Below, one piece after another: positions 32,416-40,471 of a DNA stretch of 41,846 bases. The notes under the pieces are model-generated. The model did no database searches, was not told the DNA's origin, and saw only the letters and a list, made by a program, of their open reading frames with translations. Position 1 is the stretch's first letter; every line of letters begins with the position of its first letter. The DNA is taken from assembly GCA_020832085.1 (NCBI GenBank), contig JAFIFJ010000097.1:1-41846 (forward strand), given 5' to 3'. This DNA comes from Gammaproteobacteria bacterium. Its GTDB lineage: Bacteria > Pseudomonadota > Gammaproteobacteria > Pseudomonadales > Azotimanducaceae. Both the position numbers and the translations under genes were made by a program.

Positions 32416-34275
32416 ATGTCAATCCGGATCGATCCCGCCACCGGCCTGAAGGTCTTCGATACCCGGGCCGCGAAGGCCACCGAGCGCATTGCCGGCAAGG
32501 GCTACTCCATCATTGAAGATGCCGCCCTGAAGACCCTCCCGGAACTGCCGGCCGGCGCCGCCTTCGATGCCGAGGAACAGGCCCGCTACCGGGCCTACAA
32601 AGAAGCGCGGCGGGGCGCGGCGGACTACATGGCCATGGAGGGTGAGTTCGCCAAGTACCTCGACGATGTCTATTCGGCGGCGCCGGTCCCGCGCGAGGCC
32701 CTCACCGATGACTGCGAGATTCTGGTGGTGGGCGCCGGTTTCGCGGGTTTGCTGCTGTGGTATCGGTTGCGTGCCGCGGGCTTCGTCGACGTGCGCTTCT
32801 GCGAGAAGGGCGGTGATGTCGGCGGCACCTGGTACTGGAACCGCTACCCGGGCATCGCCTGCGACGTCGAGGCCTACAGCTATCTGCCGCTGCTGGAAGA
32901 GATGGGCTACGTGCCGTCCATGAAGTTCGCTTCGGGCTTCGAGATCCTCGAGTACTGTCAGGCCATGGCCGAGAAATTCGGTTTCTACGACCACTGCCTG
33001 TTCCATACCACCGTCGAGGAGACCCACTGGGAGGCCTCCACCGAGCGCTGGATCGTCAAGACTGATCGCGGGGACCGCATGCGCGCCCGCTTCGTGATCC
33101 TGGCCAACGGCATTCTCACCACGCCGAAACTCGCCCGCATCGAGGGCATGGAAACCTTCAAGGGTGACGCCTTCCACACCTCGCGCTGGAACTACGACAT
33201 CGATCTGGCCGGAAAGCGGGTCGGCATCATCGGCACGGGCGCGACAGCGGTGCAGGTGATTCCCGAGCTGGCCAAGACCGTCGGCGAGCTTTACGTCTTT
33301 CAACGCACGCCATCGTCGGTGGACGTCCGCGACCAGCGCGAGACCACGGACGAGGAGCGTGCGACCTGGGCCGAGGAAGCAGGCTGGGCGCGAACCCGGC
33401 GGGCGCGGTTCGCCAAGATCTCGGCCGGGCGGACGGCGATGCAGGCCAACGACGACTATCTGGCGGGCAAGGTGGCGGACTTCAAGCCGCGCAAGCAGCA
33501 CGAGCGCAAGCTCAGCATGGAGGAGCTGCTCGACAAGACCCTCGATACCAACTTCCGCATCATGGAGCAGATCCGCGCCCGCGTGGACGCCATCGTCAAG
33601 GATCCGAAGACGGCGGCGGCGCTCAAGCCCTACTACCCCTACGGCTGCAAGCGGCCGACCTTCCACGACGAGTACCTGCCCACGTTCAACCTGCCCCACG
33701 TGCATCTCGTAGATACCGCGCCTCAGGGCGTCCGGCAGATCAACGCCCGGGGTGTGGTGCACGACGGCGTCGAGTACCCCCTCGACGTCCTCATCTACGC
33801 CACCGGCTTCCAGTGGATGGCCACCTCCACCTTCAACATGATCACCGGCCGCGACGGCCGGACGCTGAAGCAGAAGTGGGAAGAGCAGGGCACCCGGACC
33901 TTCCTCGGCATTCACAGTGAGGGCTTCCCGAACCTGCTCATCGTTTCCGGCCCCCAGGGCGGCGGCGGCAGCTTCAATTTCACCGATGCCATCGAGTCCC
34001 ACAGCGACTACATCGTCTGGATGCTCGAAACCATGCGCGACCGCGGTGCCGGCACCGTCGATGTCAAGCCCGAGCCGGAAGCCGCCTATGCCGAACATTG
34101 CCGCAAGGCCGACATGGCCAGCGCGCCTCTGCGGGATTGTCTTTCCTACTACAACGGCCACGGCGATGCCGAACCGGGCAGCCTCGCCTACTACGGCGGT
34201 AACCGCTGGCATAAGTTCCGTGTCGAAGCCCAGACGACGCTCGAACCCTACGTCTTCGACGGGGAGGCGGGCTGA
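32416..34275 (+). CDS. Baeyer-Villiger-type flavin monooxygenase
   Basis: This is a 619-residue FAD/NADPH-dependent monooxygenase of the type I Baeyer-Villiger group (steroid/cyclic-ketone monooxygenase-like). The FAD loop GAGFAG (106-111), GGDVGGTWYWNRYPG (132-146), the fingerprint FKGDAFHTSRWN (248-259) and the NADPH loop GTGATA (273-278) are in the expected order, with an N-terminal extension of about 95 residues. The fingerprint ends W-N where W-P or W-D is usual. ATGFQW near the C-terminus is also characteristic. The ATG at 32416 has AGGGGAAGG before it. It probably turns a ketone into an ester or lactone. The divergent SDR suggests an alcohol-ketone-ester degradation route. Confidence 0.9.
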   Translation: MSIRIDPATGLKVFDTRAAKATERIAGKGYSIIEDAALKTLPELPAGAAFDAEEQARYRAYKEARRGAADYMAMEGEFAKYLDDVYSAAPVPREALTDDCEILVVGAGFAGLLLWYRLRAAGFVDVRFCEKGGDVGGTWYWNRYPGIACDVEAYSYLPLLEEMGYVPSMKFASGFEILEYCQAMAEKFGFYDHCLFHTTVEETHWEASTERWIVKTDRGDRMRARFVILANGILTTPKLARIEGMETFKGDAFHTSRWNYDIDLAGKRVGIIGTGATAVQVIPELAKTVGELYVFQRTPSSVDVRDQRETTDEERATWAEEAGWARTRRARFAKISAGRTAMQANDDYLAGKVADFKPRKQHERKLSMEELLDKTLDTNFRIMEQIRARVDAIVKDPKTAAALKPYYPYGCKRPTFHDEYLPTFNLPHVHLVDTAPQGVRQINARGVVHDGVEYPLDVLIYATGFQWMATSTFNMITGRDGRTLKQKWEEQGTRTFLGIHSEGFPNLLIVSGPQGGGGSFNFTDAIESHSDYIVWMLETMRDRGAGTVDVKPEPEAAYAEHCRKADMASAPLRDCLSYYNGHGDAEPGSLAYYGGNRWHKFRVEAQTTLEPYVFDGEAG

Positions 34276-34495
34276 ACAGGGTTGCCACCATTGCTGCTCG
34301 GGCGACGTGCATGGGGCGGATGCTTCGAAGCAGCAGGTTACTGATATGGGGCCGGCCTGACGGTCTGCAGCCAGGTTCGAGTTGATCGCCGCCAGCCCGA
34401 TCAGACGTGGGCAAGCCGGCGCCGATCGCGACGAAAGTTCGTGAGGTCGGAAAATCGAATGGTGTCAGAGATCGAAACGTTCAGGGACTCGGACG

Positions 34496-35392
34496 ATGAG
34501 AATAGCGATACTGATTTTGCTGCATCAACTCAAGGACCAGCAGCTCAATCTGATTTCCCATCTTGCGCAAGACTTTCAGGTATATGTTCATTTGGACAGG
34601 AAATCACGCTTTGATGTCGCGTGTCTCGATGGTTTTGGCAATGTCAGAGCATTCAAGAAGCACAAGGTCTATTGGGGAGGGTACAGCCAGATCGTGGTGA
34701 CCCTGGACCTGCTTTCGTTGGCGTTCGAGGATGTGCACGATCGATACATCATCATCTCCGGCGATGACCTTCCGATTAAATCCAATGACGCAATAGTAGA
34801 GCTTTTCGACGGCAACACATTCGAGTATCTCCAGCACGAAGAGCTTCCCAGAGATTCCTGGCGCAGCGCCAATGGCGGCTTTGACCGAGTCGACTACTTT
34901 TACCCTTCGGTTCGAAAATATGGCGGGCTGCCCCGTGTGCAGCGTCTGGTCAATATCGCTCTCTCCAGGTTCTTCAGGGTGCTCAGGCCGCTGTATCCGA
35001 AGCGCAGGCTGAAAGTTCGTTACTATGGTGGTGCGAATTGGATGAACCTGACTCATGACTGTGTTTCGGAGCTGGTACGTTTTACTGCGGAGAATCCTGA
35101 TTTCGTCAGAAGTTTCAGGTACACGCGCTGCGCGGATGAGATATTTTTCCAGACGATCATCTGCAATCTGCTTGATGGCTGTCGATTGATGGATGACCCG
35201 TTGAGGTACGTGGATTGGGAGAGCGGACCTGAAAGGCCGCGCGTTCTGAGAATGAGTGACTACGAGAAGCTGATCAACTCGGATGCCATTTTCGCCCGCA
35301 AGTTCAGTGCCGAGGTCGACAACGAGATCATCGTCAGAATTCTGTCCCGTTTACGCAGTGAAGGTACGGAAAGCGGGGTTGCCGTTCCTTGA
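34496..35392 (+). CDS. GT14-family (core-2/I-branching-like) glycosyltransferase
   Basis: This is a 298-residue protein of the beta-1,6-N-acetylglucosaminyltransferase (core-2/I-branching) family, which in bacteria serves capsule and exopolysaccharide synthesis. Diagnostic stretches are ILLHQLKDQQLNLISHL, FQVYVHLDRKS, YWGGYSQIVVTLDLL, YIIISGDDLPIK, RYYGGANWMNLTHDCV and CADEIFFQTI. The base composition is clearly lower in GC than the flanks, and AGG/AGA Arg codons are frequent, which suggests acquisition by transfer. AGGGA precedes the ATG. A polysaccharide pyruvyl transferase follows on the same strand after a 343-base gap; the two families are common neighbours in exopolysaccharide loci. Confidence 0.88.
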   Translation: MRIAILILLHQLKDQQLNLISHLAQDFQVYVHLDRKSRFDVACLDGFGNVRAFKKHKVYWGGYSQIVVTLDLLSLAFEDVHDRYIIISGDDLPIKSNDAIVELFDGNTFEYLQHEELPRDSWRSANGGFDRVDYFYPSVRKYGGLPRVQRLVNIALSRFFRVLRPLYPKRRLKVRYYGGANWMNLTHDCVSELVRFTAENPDFVRSFRYTRCADEIFFQTIICNLLDGCRLMDDPLRYVDWESGPERPRVLRMSDYEKLINSDAIFARKFSAEVDNEIIVRILSRLRSEGTESGVAVP

Positions 35393-35735
35393 ATGGGGTG
35401 CAGTCCACACCACCTTGTCGGATTGATCGGGCAATCTCCGCCGAAGTCCCTATACCGCGCAATGCGGGGGTGGCGCTGTAGCGCTTTGCGCAGTACGCCA
35501 GCCCACAGACGAAGCCCGGGTGTTCCTGTCATGTTGGCGTTTGTTGGCCGCATATCGGTCGGTTGTGGCGAACCCTCGGATCCCATCAGTGGACACTTCA
35601 GTGGGCCAGGAACAGGCGCAGCGCGCATCGATTCCAGGCCTGAATCCACGGCGCATCCCGTAGCGTTCGAGACCACCATGACCGTGGACTTGCGGTAACA
35701 CCGCGCGGCCGATGGTTTTCGGACAAGGCGATGAC
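35393..35735. other. Gap between GT14 and pyruvyl transferase genes
   Basis: I recognise no gene in these 343 bases. Short open frames exist on both strands (plus 35393-35698, minus 35450-35737), but neither resembles a protein I know, and they overlap each other. The stretch is GC-rich compared with the GT14 gene before it. It may be the remnant of a lost gene or a long untranslated leader. AAGGCG lies before the next start. Confidence 0.35.
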
Positions 35736-36653
35736 ATGAGGATCTACACTTGGCAAGGGCTCGAAGGAAACGTGGGCGACGCACTCAACGCCTGGATGTG
35801 GCCCAAGGTCTTTGGCTGCGACCACTTCAGCGCATCGTCCATCAATCATTTCATTGGTATCGGATCGATTCTCGATGGTCGTCATGCCGGGCCAGGAATG
35901 AAACTGGTATTCGGTGCCGGCGCGCGGGGACCTGATTCACTGCCGGATGTCTCAGGTGACGACTGGCGAATCGCCTTCGTCCGCGGCCCGAACACCGCGG
36001 CGGCGCTGGGGATGCACAACGCGAGCTGGATCTCCGACCCGGCGATCATCGTGCCGTTGCTTGACGGTGGGTATCGGGAATTCGAACCCTCGGCGCTGCC
36101 GGCCGGCAATCGGTTGCGGGTGGGCTTCGTTCCGTATTTTGCGACGCAGCGGCCGTTTGCCGAGGCCATGGCCAATGCGGCAGGACTCATTTTCATTCCC
36201 CCCACCCTCGACCCGGAGCGATTCCTGTCACGGCTGCTGGCCTGTGACGTCGTCATCGTCGAGGCGATGCACGGCGCCATTCTTGCGGATGCCTTCGGCA
36301 TTCCCTGGCTGGCCTGCCGCATCTCCAGCGCGCGCCGGGAGGGTGCTACCCACGACTTCAAGTGGACGGATTGGGGGCAATCGCTGGACCTCAACATCGA
36401 CTTCGTCGATCTGCCCTACCTCGGGCATCGATCGGGATTGCGCTTTTCCTTGGACGTCCTCATTGCGGGCTACGTTCAGAAGTGCGCCGGCATTCTCCGG
36501 CGCATGGTGCGCGATGGCGGCTGGCAGCTCAGTGATCGAGCGATCCTGGAACACCGGCAGCGCACCATTCTCCTGGCCGTCGAAGACACGCGCGAGCTTC
36601 TCACCCAAACCCCTTCCGGGGTCAGACTAGCCCAAGCCAACGCAAGTGTATGA
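35736..36653 (+). CDS. Polysaccharide pyruvyl transferase family protein
   Basis: This 305-residue protein belongs to the polysaccharide pyruvyl transferase (CsaB/WcaK-like) family, which adds ketal-linked pyruvate to surface sugars. The N-terminus RIYTWQGLEGNVGDALNAW matches the family start (N-x-GD). FGAGARGPDS, FVRGPNTAAALG, WISDPAIIVPLL, VIVEAMHGAILADAFGIPWLACRIS and the final barrel-like segment are typical. I chose the ATG at 35736; a start at 35712 is possible. The last 12 codons and the stop lie inside a repeat element that begins at 36618, so the original C-terminus has probably been replaced. The enzyme core seems complete. It probably acts with the GT14 enzyme in exopolysaccharide decoration. 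Confidence 0.85.
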   Translation: MRIYTWQGLEGNVGDALNAWMWPKVFGCDHFSASSINHFIGIGSILDGRHAGPGMKLVFGAGARGPDSLPDVSGDDWRIAFVRGPNTAAALGMHNASWISDPAIIVPLLDGGYREFEPSALPAGNRLRVGFVPYFATQRPFAEAMANAAGLIFIPPTLDPERFLSRLLACDVVIVEAMHGAILADAFGIPWLACRISSARREGATHDFKWTDWGQSLDLNIDFVDLPYLGHRSGLRFSLDVLIAGYVQKCAGILRRMVRDGGWQLSDRAILEHRQRTILLAVEDTRELLTQTPSGVRLAQANASV

Positions 36654-36957
36654 TTTTATTAAAAACCGACTCCCCTTCTGGGCGCTTTTCTGTCCTTAGA
36701 GCCGCCATTTTTGGCCGGAAAACCGCCGTCTAAGCTCTCAGGAACACGACCATCAGCGCTTCTCGGCGTCCCCGAGACCCCGTAGTCAGGCCAAGGGATG
36801 CTGTCTGATCGCGCCGGGCTGGGTCGATCCACGGATCGGCTTAAACCGCTAGTTTTGGGCTCGAAAATGACCCTCTAAGGGCCCGGAGAGCGCCTGTTCG
36901 GTGAAAAAAACGCAAGGGAAATTAGCGTGTTAGCGTGCGCTACGCTGGTCTGACATC
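36618..36957 (+). repeat. GGGGTCAGAC repeat element, copy A (expanded centre)
   Basis: This copy starts with GGGGTCAGACTAG and ends with GTCTGACATC. The left arm to the first internal unit is 77 bases, as in copies B and C. The two 40-base units lie at 36695-36734 and 36840-36879, each bounded by CTTAGA or CTTAAA and TCTAAG, with T and A runs inside. The spacer between them is 105 bases instead of 32, which accounts for the length of 340. The right arm is about 77 bases. It overlaps the 3' end of the pyruvyl transferase gene and carries no gene of its own. Confidence 0.75.
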
Positions 36958-36997
36958 GAGGTCGCTTTCTACGCTGGTCTGACATCGAGCTCGCTTC
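36940..36997 (+). repeat. Two tandem 29-bp repeats at the right end of copy A
   Basis: The unit beginning CTACGCTGGTCTGACATC occurs at 36940-36968 and again at 36969-36997, with only two differences (GAGGTC versus GAGCTC, and the last base). The first unit contains the right terminus of element A, so the terminus is duplicated. The second ends within the modC stop codon. It could mark an imprecise excision/insertion event or a second element end. Confidence 0.7.
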
Positions 36998-38084
36998 ATC
37001 CGGCGTTGATGTGGTCTCGGGCGATGGACATGGATTTGAGTATCGCGTGGACCTGATCGCCGGCCGCGAGGTTCAGCGCGGCGACGGCGCGGCGGGTCAC
37101 TCTGGCGAGGATCTCATCCTCGCCGAGGGCGAGCCGGATCAGCACCGCAGGACCGTCGCCCGGCTGCAGGTCGACGATGCGCGCAGGCAGGATGTTCTGC
37201 GCCGACAGCCCCTCCGGCCTGCTGCGGGCCAGCATCACCTCGTGGGCCATGATCCGCACACGCACGCGCGCACCCGGCGCGGCCTCCACCTTCGGCAACC
37301 ACAACGGCCCGGCGCCGGTGATCAGCCGGGTCATGCCGTCCGCATCGTGGCGGTCAACGGTGGCGACGAGCATGGCTGCGGCTTCCCGGATACCCATGGC
37401 GTGTAGCGCCTCAGGGTTGGACATGACCGCGCCGGTGGATCCCTCGGCCACCATCCGGCCGCCATCGATCACCACCATCCGGTCTGCCAGCAGCTGGGCT
37501 TCGTTCATGTCATGGGTCACCAGCACCACCGGCATGGCCAGATGGGCGCGCAGGGCGATGACTTCGGCATGGAGTTTCTCGCGGGTGCTGCGGTCTACGG
37601 CGGAGAACGGCTCGTCCAGCAGCAGGGCTTCCGGACGCCGCGCCAGGGAGCGGGCCACCGCCACGCGCTGCTGCTCGCCACCCGACAGCTGGGATGGTTT
37701 GCGCGGGCCCAGGCCGGACAGATTGACCAGTTCCAGGAGACGCTCGGATTCCAGCTGCTTTGCGGACCCTGACAGGTGATCGATGGCGCTGGCCACGTTC
37801 TGTGCCGCGGTCATGTGCGGAAACAGCGCGTAGTGCTGAAACACCACGCCGACACGGCGCTGGTGGGTGGGCAGATCCACGCCGGCAGCCGTATCCAGCC
37901 AGGTTCGTCCGTTGACCTGAACCCGGGCCGCCTCGGGCCGCCACAACCCGGCAATGGTGCGCAGCAGCGTGGTCTTGCCGGACCCGGAGTGTCCCACCAG
38001 CGCCAGCAGTTCCCCCGCTTCCACCCGGAAAGCCAGATCCAGCGGGATCGGTGTGGTGGCCTTCGCCATGATCTCCAGCGCCAT
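36996..38084 (-). CDS. modC: Molybdate ABC transporter ATP-binding protein
   Basis: This is a 362-residue ABC ATPase that drives molybdate import. Walker A GHSGSGKTT (31-39), the signature LSGGEQQR (133-140), Walker B LLLDEPFSAVD (154-164) and the switch His in VTHDM are intact. The C-terminal domain of about 130 residues (from RVRIMAHEVMLARSRP onward) is the molybdate-binding Mop/TOBE-type regulatory domain that separates ModC from other ATPases. The ATG overlaps the modB stop by one base (TGATG), so the genes are translationally coupled. It is the last gene of modABC; repeat element A lies directly beyond it. Confidence 0.93.
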   Translation of the reverse strand: MALEIMAKATTPIPLDLAFRVEAGELLALVGHSGSGKTTLLRTIAGLWRPEAARVQVNGRTWLDTAAGVDLPTHQRRVGVVFQHYALFPHMTAAQNVASAIDHLSGSAKQLESERLLELVNLSGLGPRKPSQLSGGEQQRVAVARSLARRPEALLLDEPFSAVDRSTREKLHAEVIALRAHLAMPVVLVTHDMNEAQLLADRMVVIDGGRMVAEGSTGAVMSNPEALHAMGIREAAAMLVATVDRHDADGMTRLITGAGPLWLPKVEAAPGARVRVRIMAHEVMLARSRPEGLSAQNILPARIVDLQPGDGPAVLIRLALGEDEILARVTRRAVAALNLAAGDQVHAILKSMSIARDHINAG

Positions 38085-38752
38085 CAGGACAGCCTCCGGC
38101 CGACCCGGGAGGACAGCCAGAACGTCACGGCGATCGTGAACAGCGAGATGGCCACGAGGACTGCGGACATGGTGGCCGCGCCCTGATCGTCGAAGGTCTG
38201 CACCCGGTCATAGATGGCAATGGCGATGGTCTTGGTCTCGCCGGGGATGGAGCCGCCCACCATGAGGACGATGCCGAATTCGCCCAAGGTGTGCGCGAAA
38301 GTCAGCACCATGGCCGTGAGCAGTCCCGGCCAGGCCAGCGGCAGCTCCACCCGCCACAGACTGCGCATGGGCGACATGCCGCAGCAGGAGGCCGCCTCGC
38401 GGACATCGACGGGCACCGCCTCGAAGCCGCGCTGGGCAGGCAGGATGGCGAAGGGTAGATTGAAGATCACCGAGGCCAGCACCAGCCCCTGGAAACTGAA
38501 GACCAGCTGCTGGCCGAACATGGATGTCCAGAATTGTCCCAGCGGCGAGTTGGCCCCGAAGGCCAGCAGCAGGTAAAAGCCGAAGACCGTGGGGGGCAGA
38601 ACCAGCGGCAGCATCACCAGCGCTTCGATGAACCCCTTGCCGCCGAAGCTGCGGTAGGCCAGGAAGCGGCCGGCGAACACGGCGACGGGCAGCAGGAACA
38701 CCACGGTCCACGCCGCCAGACGCATGGATAGCCACAGGGCTGTCCAATCCAC
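38084..38752 (-). CDS. modB: Molybdate ABC transporter permease
   Basis: This is a 222-residue inner-membrane permease with about five helices. The EAA loop, which contacts the ATPase, is visible as EAASCCGMSPMRSLWRVELPLAWPGL. HTLGEFGIVLMVGGSIPGETKTIAIAIYD is the hallmark of molybdate permeases. The start is GTG, three bases after the modA stop, and the stop overlaps the modC ATG. It forms the membrane channel of the ModABC system. Confidence 0.93.
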   Translation of the reverse strand: MDWTALWLSMRLAAWTVVFLLPVAVFAGRFLAYRSFGGKGFIEALVMLPLVLPPTVFGFYLLLAFGANSPLGQFWTSMFGQQLVFSFQGLVLASVIFNLPFAILPAQRGFEAVPVDVREAASCCGMSPMRSLWRVELPLAWPGLLTAMVLTFAHTLGEFGIVLMVGGSIPGETKTIAIAIYDRVQTFDDQGAATMSAVLVAISLFTIAVTFWLSSRVGRRLS

Positions 38753-38755
38753 GGC

Positions 38756-39562
38756 CTAGTCCCCGTCCGGCAGGCCGAAGCCGTAGCGCGTCATGATCGC
38801 CCTGGCTGCAGGTTGCTGCATGTAATCGTAGAACGCCTTGGCGCTGGCGCCGGCACCGTTGAGCAGGGCCATGCGCTGGTGCAGGGGTTCGTGCCAGGCC
38901 TCGGGGATGAGCGCATAGCTGCCGCGCTCGGCAAGCCTTGGTGCCAGCGCCAGGGAATAGGCAATGATGCCGCCTTCGGCATTGCCGGACAGGGCGAACT
39001 GCGCGGCCTGACTGACATTCTCACCGAGGACCAGCGCCGGCTGCAGCGCATCCCAGATGCCCTTGGACTCCAGCGCCTCCCGCGCGCGCATGCCGTAGGG
39101 AGCGTGGTCTGGATTGGCGATGGCAAAACGCCTGATTCGGCCTTGCTGGAGCATCCTGGCGAGATCGTCGAGTTGGCTGTCCGCCTTCAGCGGCGACCGG
39201 TTCGGCACCACGATGACGATGCGCCCCACGGCGTAGCGATCTCCGGCATCGAGCGTTAAGCCGTCGGCGTGCAGGTCGGCAATGAACTGCTCATCCGCCG
39301 CCAGGAAGATCTGATAGGGCGCGCCTTCGCGGATCTGGCGGGCAAAGTTACCGGTGGAGCCAAAGGCCAAGCGCACCTCCATGCCCGTCTCCACCTTGAA
39401 GGTCTCCGCAATCTCGGTCAGGGCAAACTGCAGATCGGATGCAGCGGCGATGACCGGCGAGCCGCTGCGGGCCAGGGCGACCAGCGGCGCAACAGCCCAT
39501 GCAGCCAGAGCGACAGACAGCGCAGCAAGCAGCAGGGCGCGGCGGCTGACGGTGAGCTTCAT
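38756..39562 (-). CDS. modA: Molybdate-binding periplasmic protein
   Basis: This is a 268-residue substrate-binding protein. An Arg-containing, hydrophobic N-terminus (MKLTVSRRALLLAALSVALAAWAV) serves as signal peptide. The mature protein has the ModA motifs: AAASDLQFALTEIAETF with the first ligand Ser, LAFGSTGNFARQI with the second, and QIFLAADEQFI, ANPDHAPYG and the C-terminal YGFGLP. I chose the ATG at 39562 rather than an upstream in-frame start at 39598; AGGA lies seven bases before it. It starts a modABC operon. No ModE-type regulator or ModE site was recognised. Confidence 0.9.
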   Translation of the reverse strand: MKLTVSRRALLLAALSVALAAWAVAPLVALARSGSPVIAAASDLQFALTEIAETFKVETGMEVRLAFGSTGNFARQIREGAPYQIFLAADEQFIADLHADGLTLDAGDRYAVGRIVIVVPNRSPLKADSQLDDLARMLQQGRIRRFAIANPDHAPYGMRAREALESKGIWDALQPALVLGENVSQAAQFALSGNAEGGIIAYSLALAPRLAERGSYALIPEAWHEPLHQRMALLNGAGASAKAFYDYMQQPAARAIMTRYGFGLPDGD

Positions 39563-39773
39563 CGGGGAGTCCTGGGCCAGTTTCAGGGAACATACCACGC
39601 GGGGCGGACGGCGAGTTCAAGTGCCATTCATGGGCTGCATTCAGCTTGGTCCTGCGGGAGGCCTGTCGAGGCTTCAGGACTTCGAGGGTCCTCTGCGGTG
39701 TGGCGATTTGGCGGCAGCGATGATCCGAAGGTTCGTTTCTCGCAACCCTGGCGGGCCCCATCGAAGCTTCCGG

Positions 39774-40002
39774 TCAGCTTTGGTCGTCGGGCGCCGGCCA
39801 TTGCCGGCGATTGATCACATAAGCGTCGATCTGCCCCCGGAACGGCATGACCAGCACGCCCGGCAGCCAGCTGATCTGCCGAGGATCGGTGAAGCCATGG
39901 ATGCCGATGGTCATGCCCACATGGCCGGCCCGGGGCTGGGCGCGATAGGTGCCGAAGAGGCGGTCCCACCAGGGCAGGTTGAAGCCGAAGTTGAGGAACC
40001 AC
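39774..40002 (-). pseudogene. C-terminal fragment of a sterol desaturase/fatty-acid hydroxylase
   Basis: On the minus strand, 40001-39774 is one open frame of 75 codons that ends with TGA. It reads NFGFNLPWWDRLFGTYRAQP, then GHVGMTIGI and a C-terminal tail ending PDDQS. This is the characteristic end of sterol desaturase/fatty acid hydroxylase superfamily proteins. The family normally needs about 270-300 residues with several His-box motifs, and all of those are missing. The frame is cut exactly where repeat copy B begins (40003), and beyond it the sequence is repeat. The gene was evidently truncated by insertion or by a deletion ending at the element. It has no start of its own and is presumably non-functional. 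Confidence 0.85.
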
Positions 40003-40268
40003 GGGGTCAGACTAGCTCAAGTTGATGCAAGATATTGATTTTATTGAGAACGAACCCTTGAAACCTGCAGCCGGACGGCCTTAGAGCCGCGGTTTCCGGG
40101 TGGAAAACGAGCGTTTAAGCTTTTGGGCGTTGGAACCTGCCAGCCGAAATCCTTAGACCGCCCATTTGGCCCCCTAAAACGCCGTTCTAAGCCTCAGATT
40201 CAAGGCCCGAAGAGGTTCCGATCGAAGGCAGATCAAGCACTTACCGTGGCTAACCGAAGTCAGACCCC
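40003..40268 (+). repeat. GGGGTCAGAC repeat element, copy B
   Basis: This copy is 266 bases long and starts GGGGTCAGACTAG and ends GTCAGACCCC, so the termini are 10-base inverted repeats with one mismatch. Internal units of 40 bases lie at 40080-40119 and 40152-40191, separated by 32 bases, giving a 77-40-32-40-77 layout. The units begin CTTAGA and end TTTAAG or TCTAAG. Similarity of the first unit to the reverse complement of the second (27 of 40 bases) shows a large imperfect dyad. It truncates the sterol-desaturase fragment. No protein is encoded. Confidence 0.8.
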
Positions 40269-40471
40269 GTTGCTCCAGGAGGTGCGGGGACAGACCAGCG
40301 AAAGCTCTAAACGCGCAGTGCCGAAATTGACTCCCGCCGCTGTGTAATTTACCGCCCTCAGTACGGGAGCGCATGGTGGCGGGGCAGCGATATCCGCATC
40401 ATGGCGGACGATCCCTCCGCTTTACCCAGCAAGACCAACAGAAGCGATTCCGTATCGCTCTTGGAGATGTA
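40269..40471 (+). promoter_or_regulatory. Leader and promoter region of the Crp/Fnr-type gene
   Basis: This 203-base gap between repeat B and the regulator start holds no gene that I recognise. An AT-rich patch (TGTGTAATTTACC near 40340) could be part of a promoter. TTGGAG lies just before the ATG at 40472. No clear Crp/Fnr-type palindrome (TTGAT-N4-ATCAA or TGTGA-N6-TCACA) was found. Confidence 0.3.

Noticed and set aside
32419-34212. A 597-codon open frame on the minus strand
   Set aside because: It is antisense to the Baeyer-Villiger-type monooxygenase, whose motifs are all intact in the plus frame; composition is Gly/Val/His-rich as expected of a shadow frame.
34441-34460. A third copy of the PEP-CTERM activator box (GTCGGAAA) before the GT14 gene
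   Set aside because: Only the short GTCGGAAA core is shared; the TTTACAC half, the AGTTTCCC flank and a sigma-54 site are missing.
35393-35735. A transposase remnant between GT14 and pyruvyl transferase genes
   Set aside because: No DDE or Y1 motif or terminal repeats could be read in any frame, so it is reported only as an unassigned gap.
40123-40347. A 74-codon open frame on the plus strand in element B
   Set aside because: It lies across the repeat's second unit and right end, is not kept open in copies A or C, and has no ribosome binding site.
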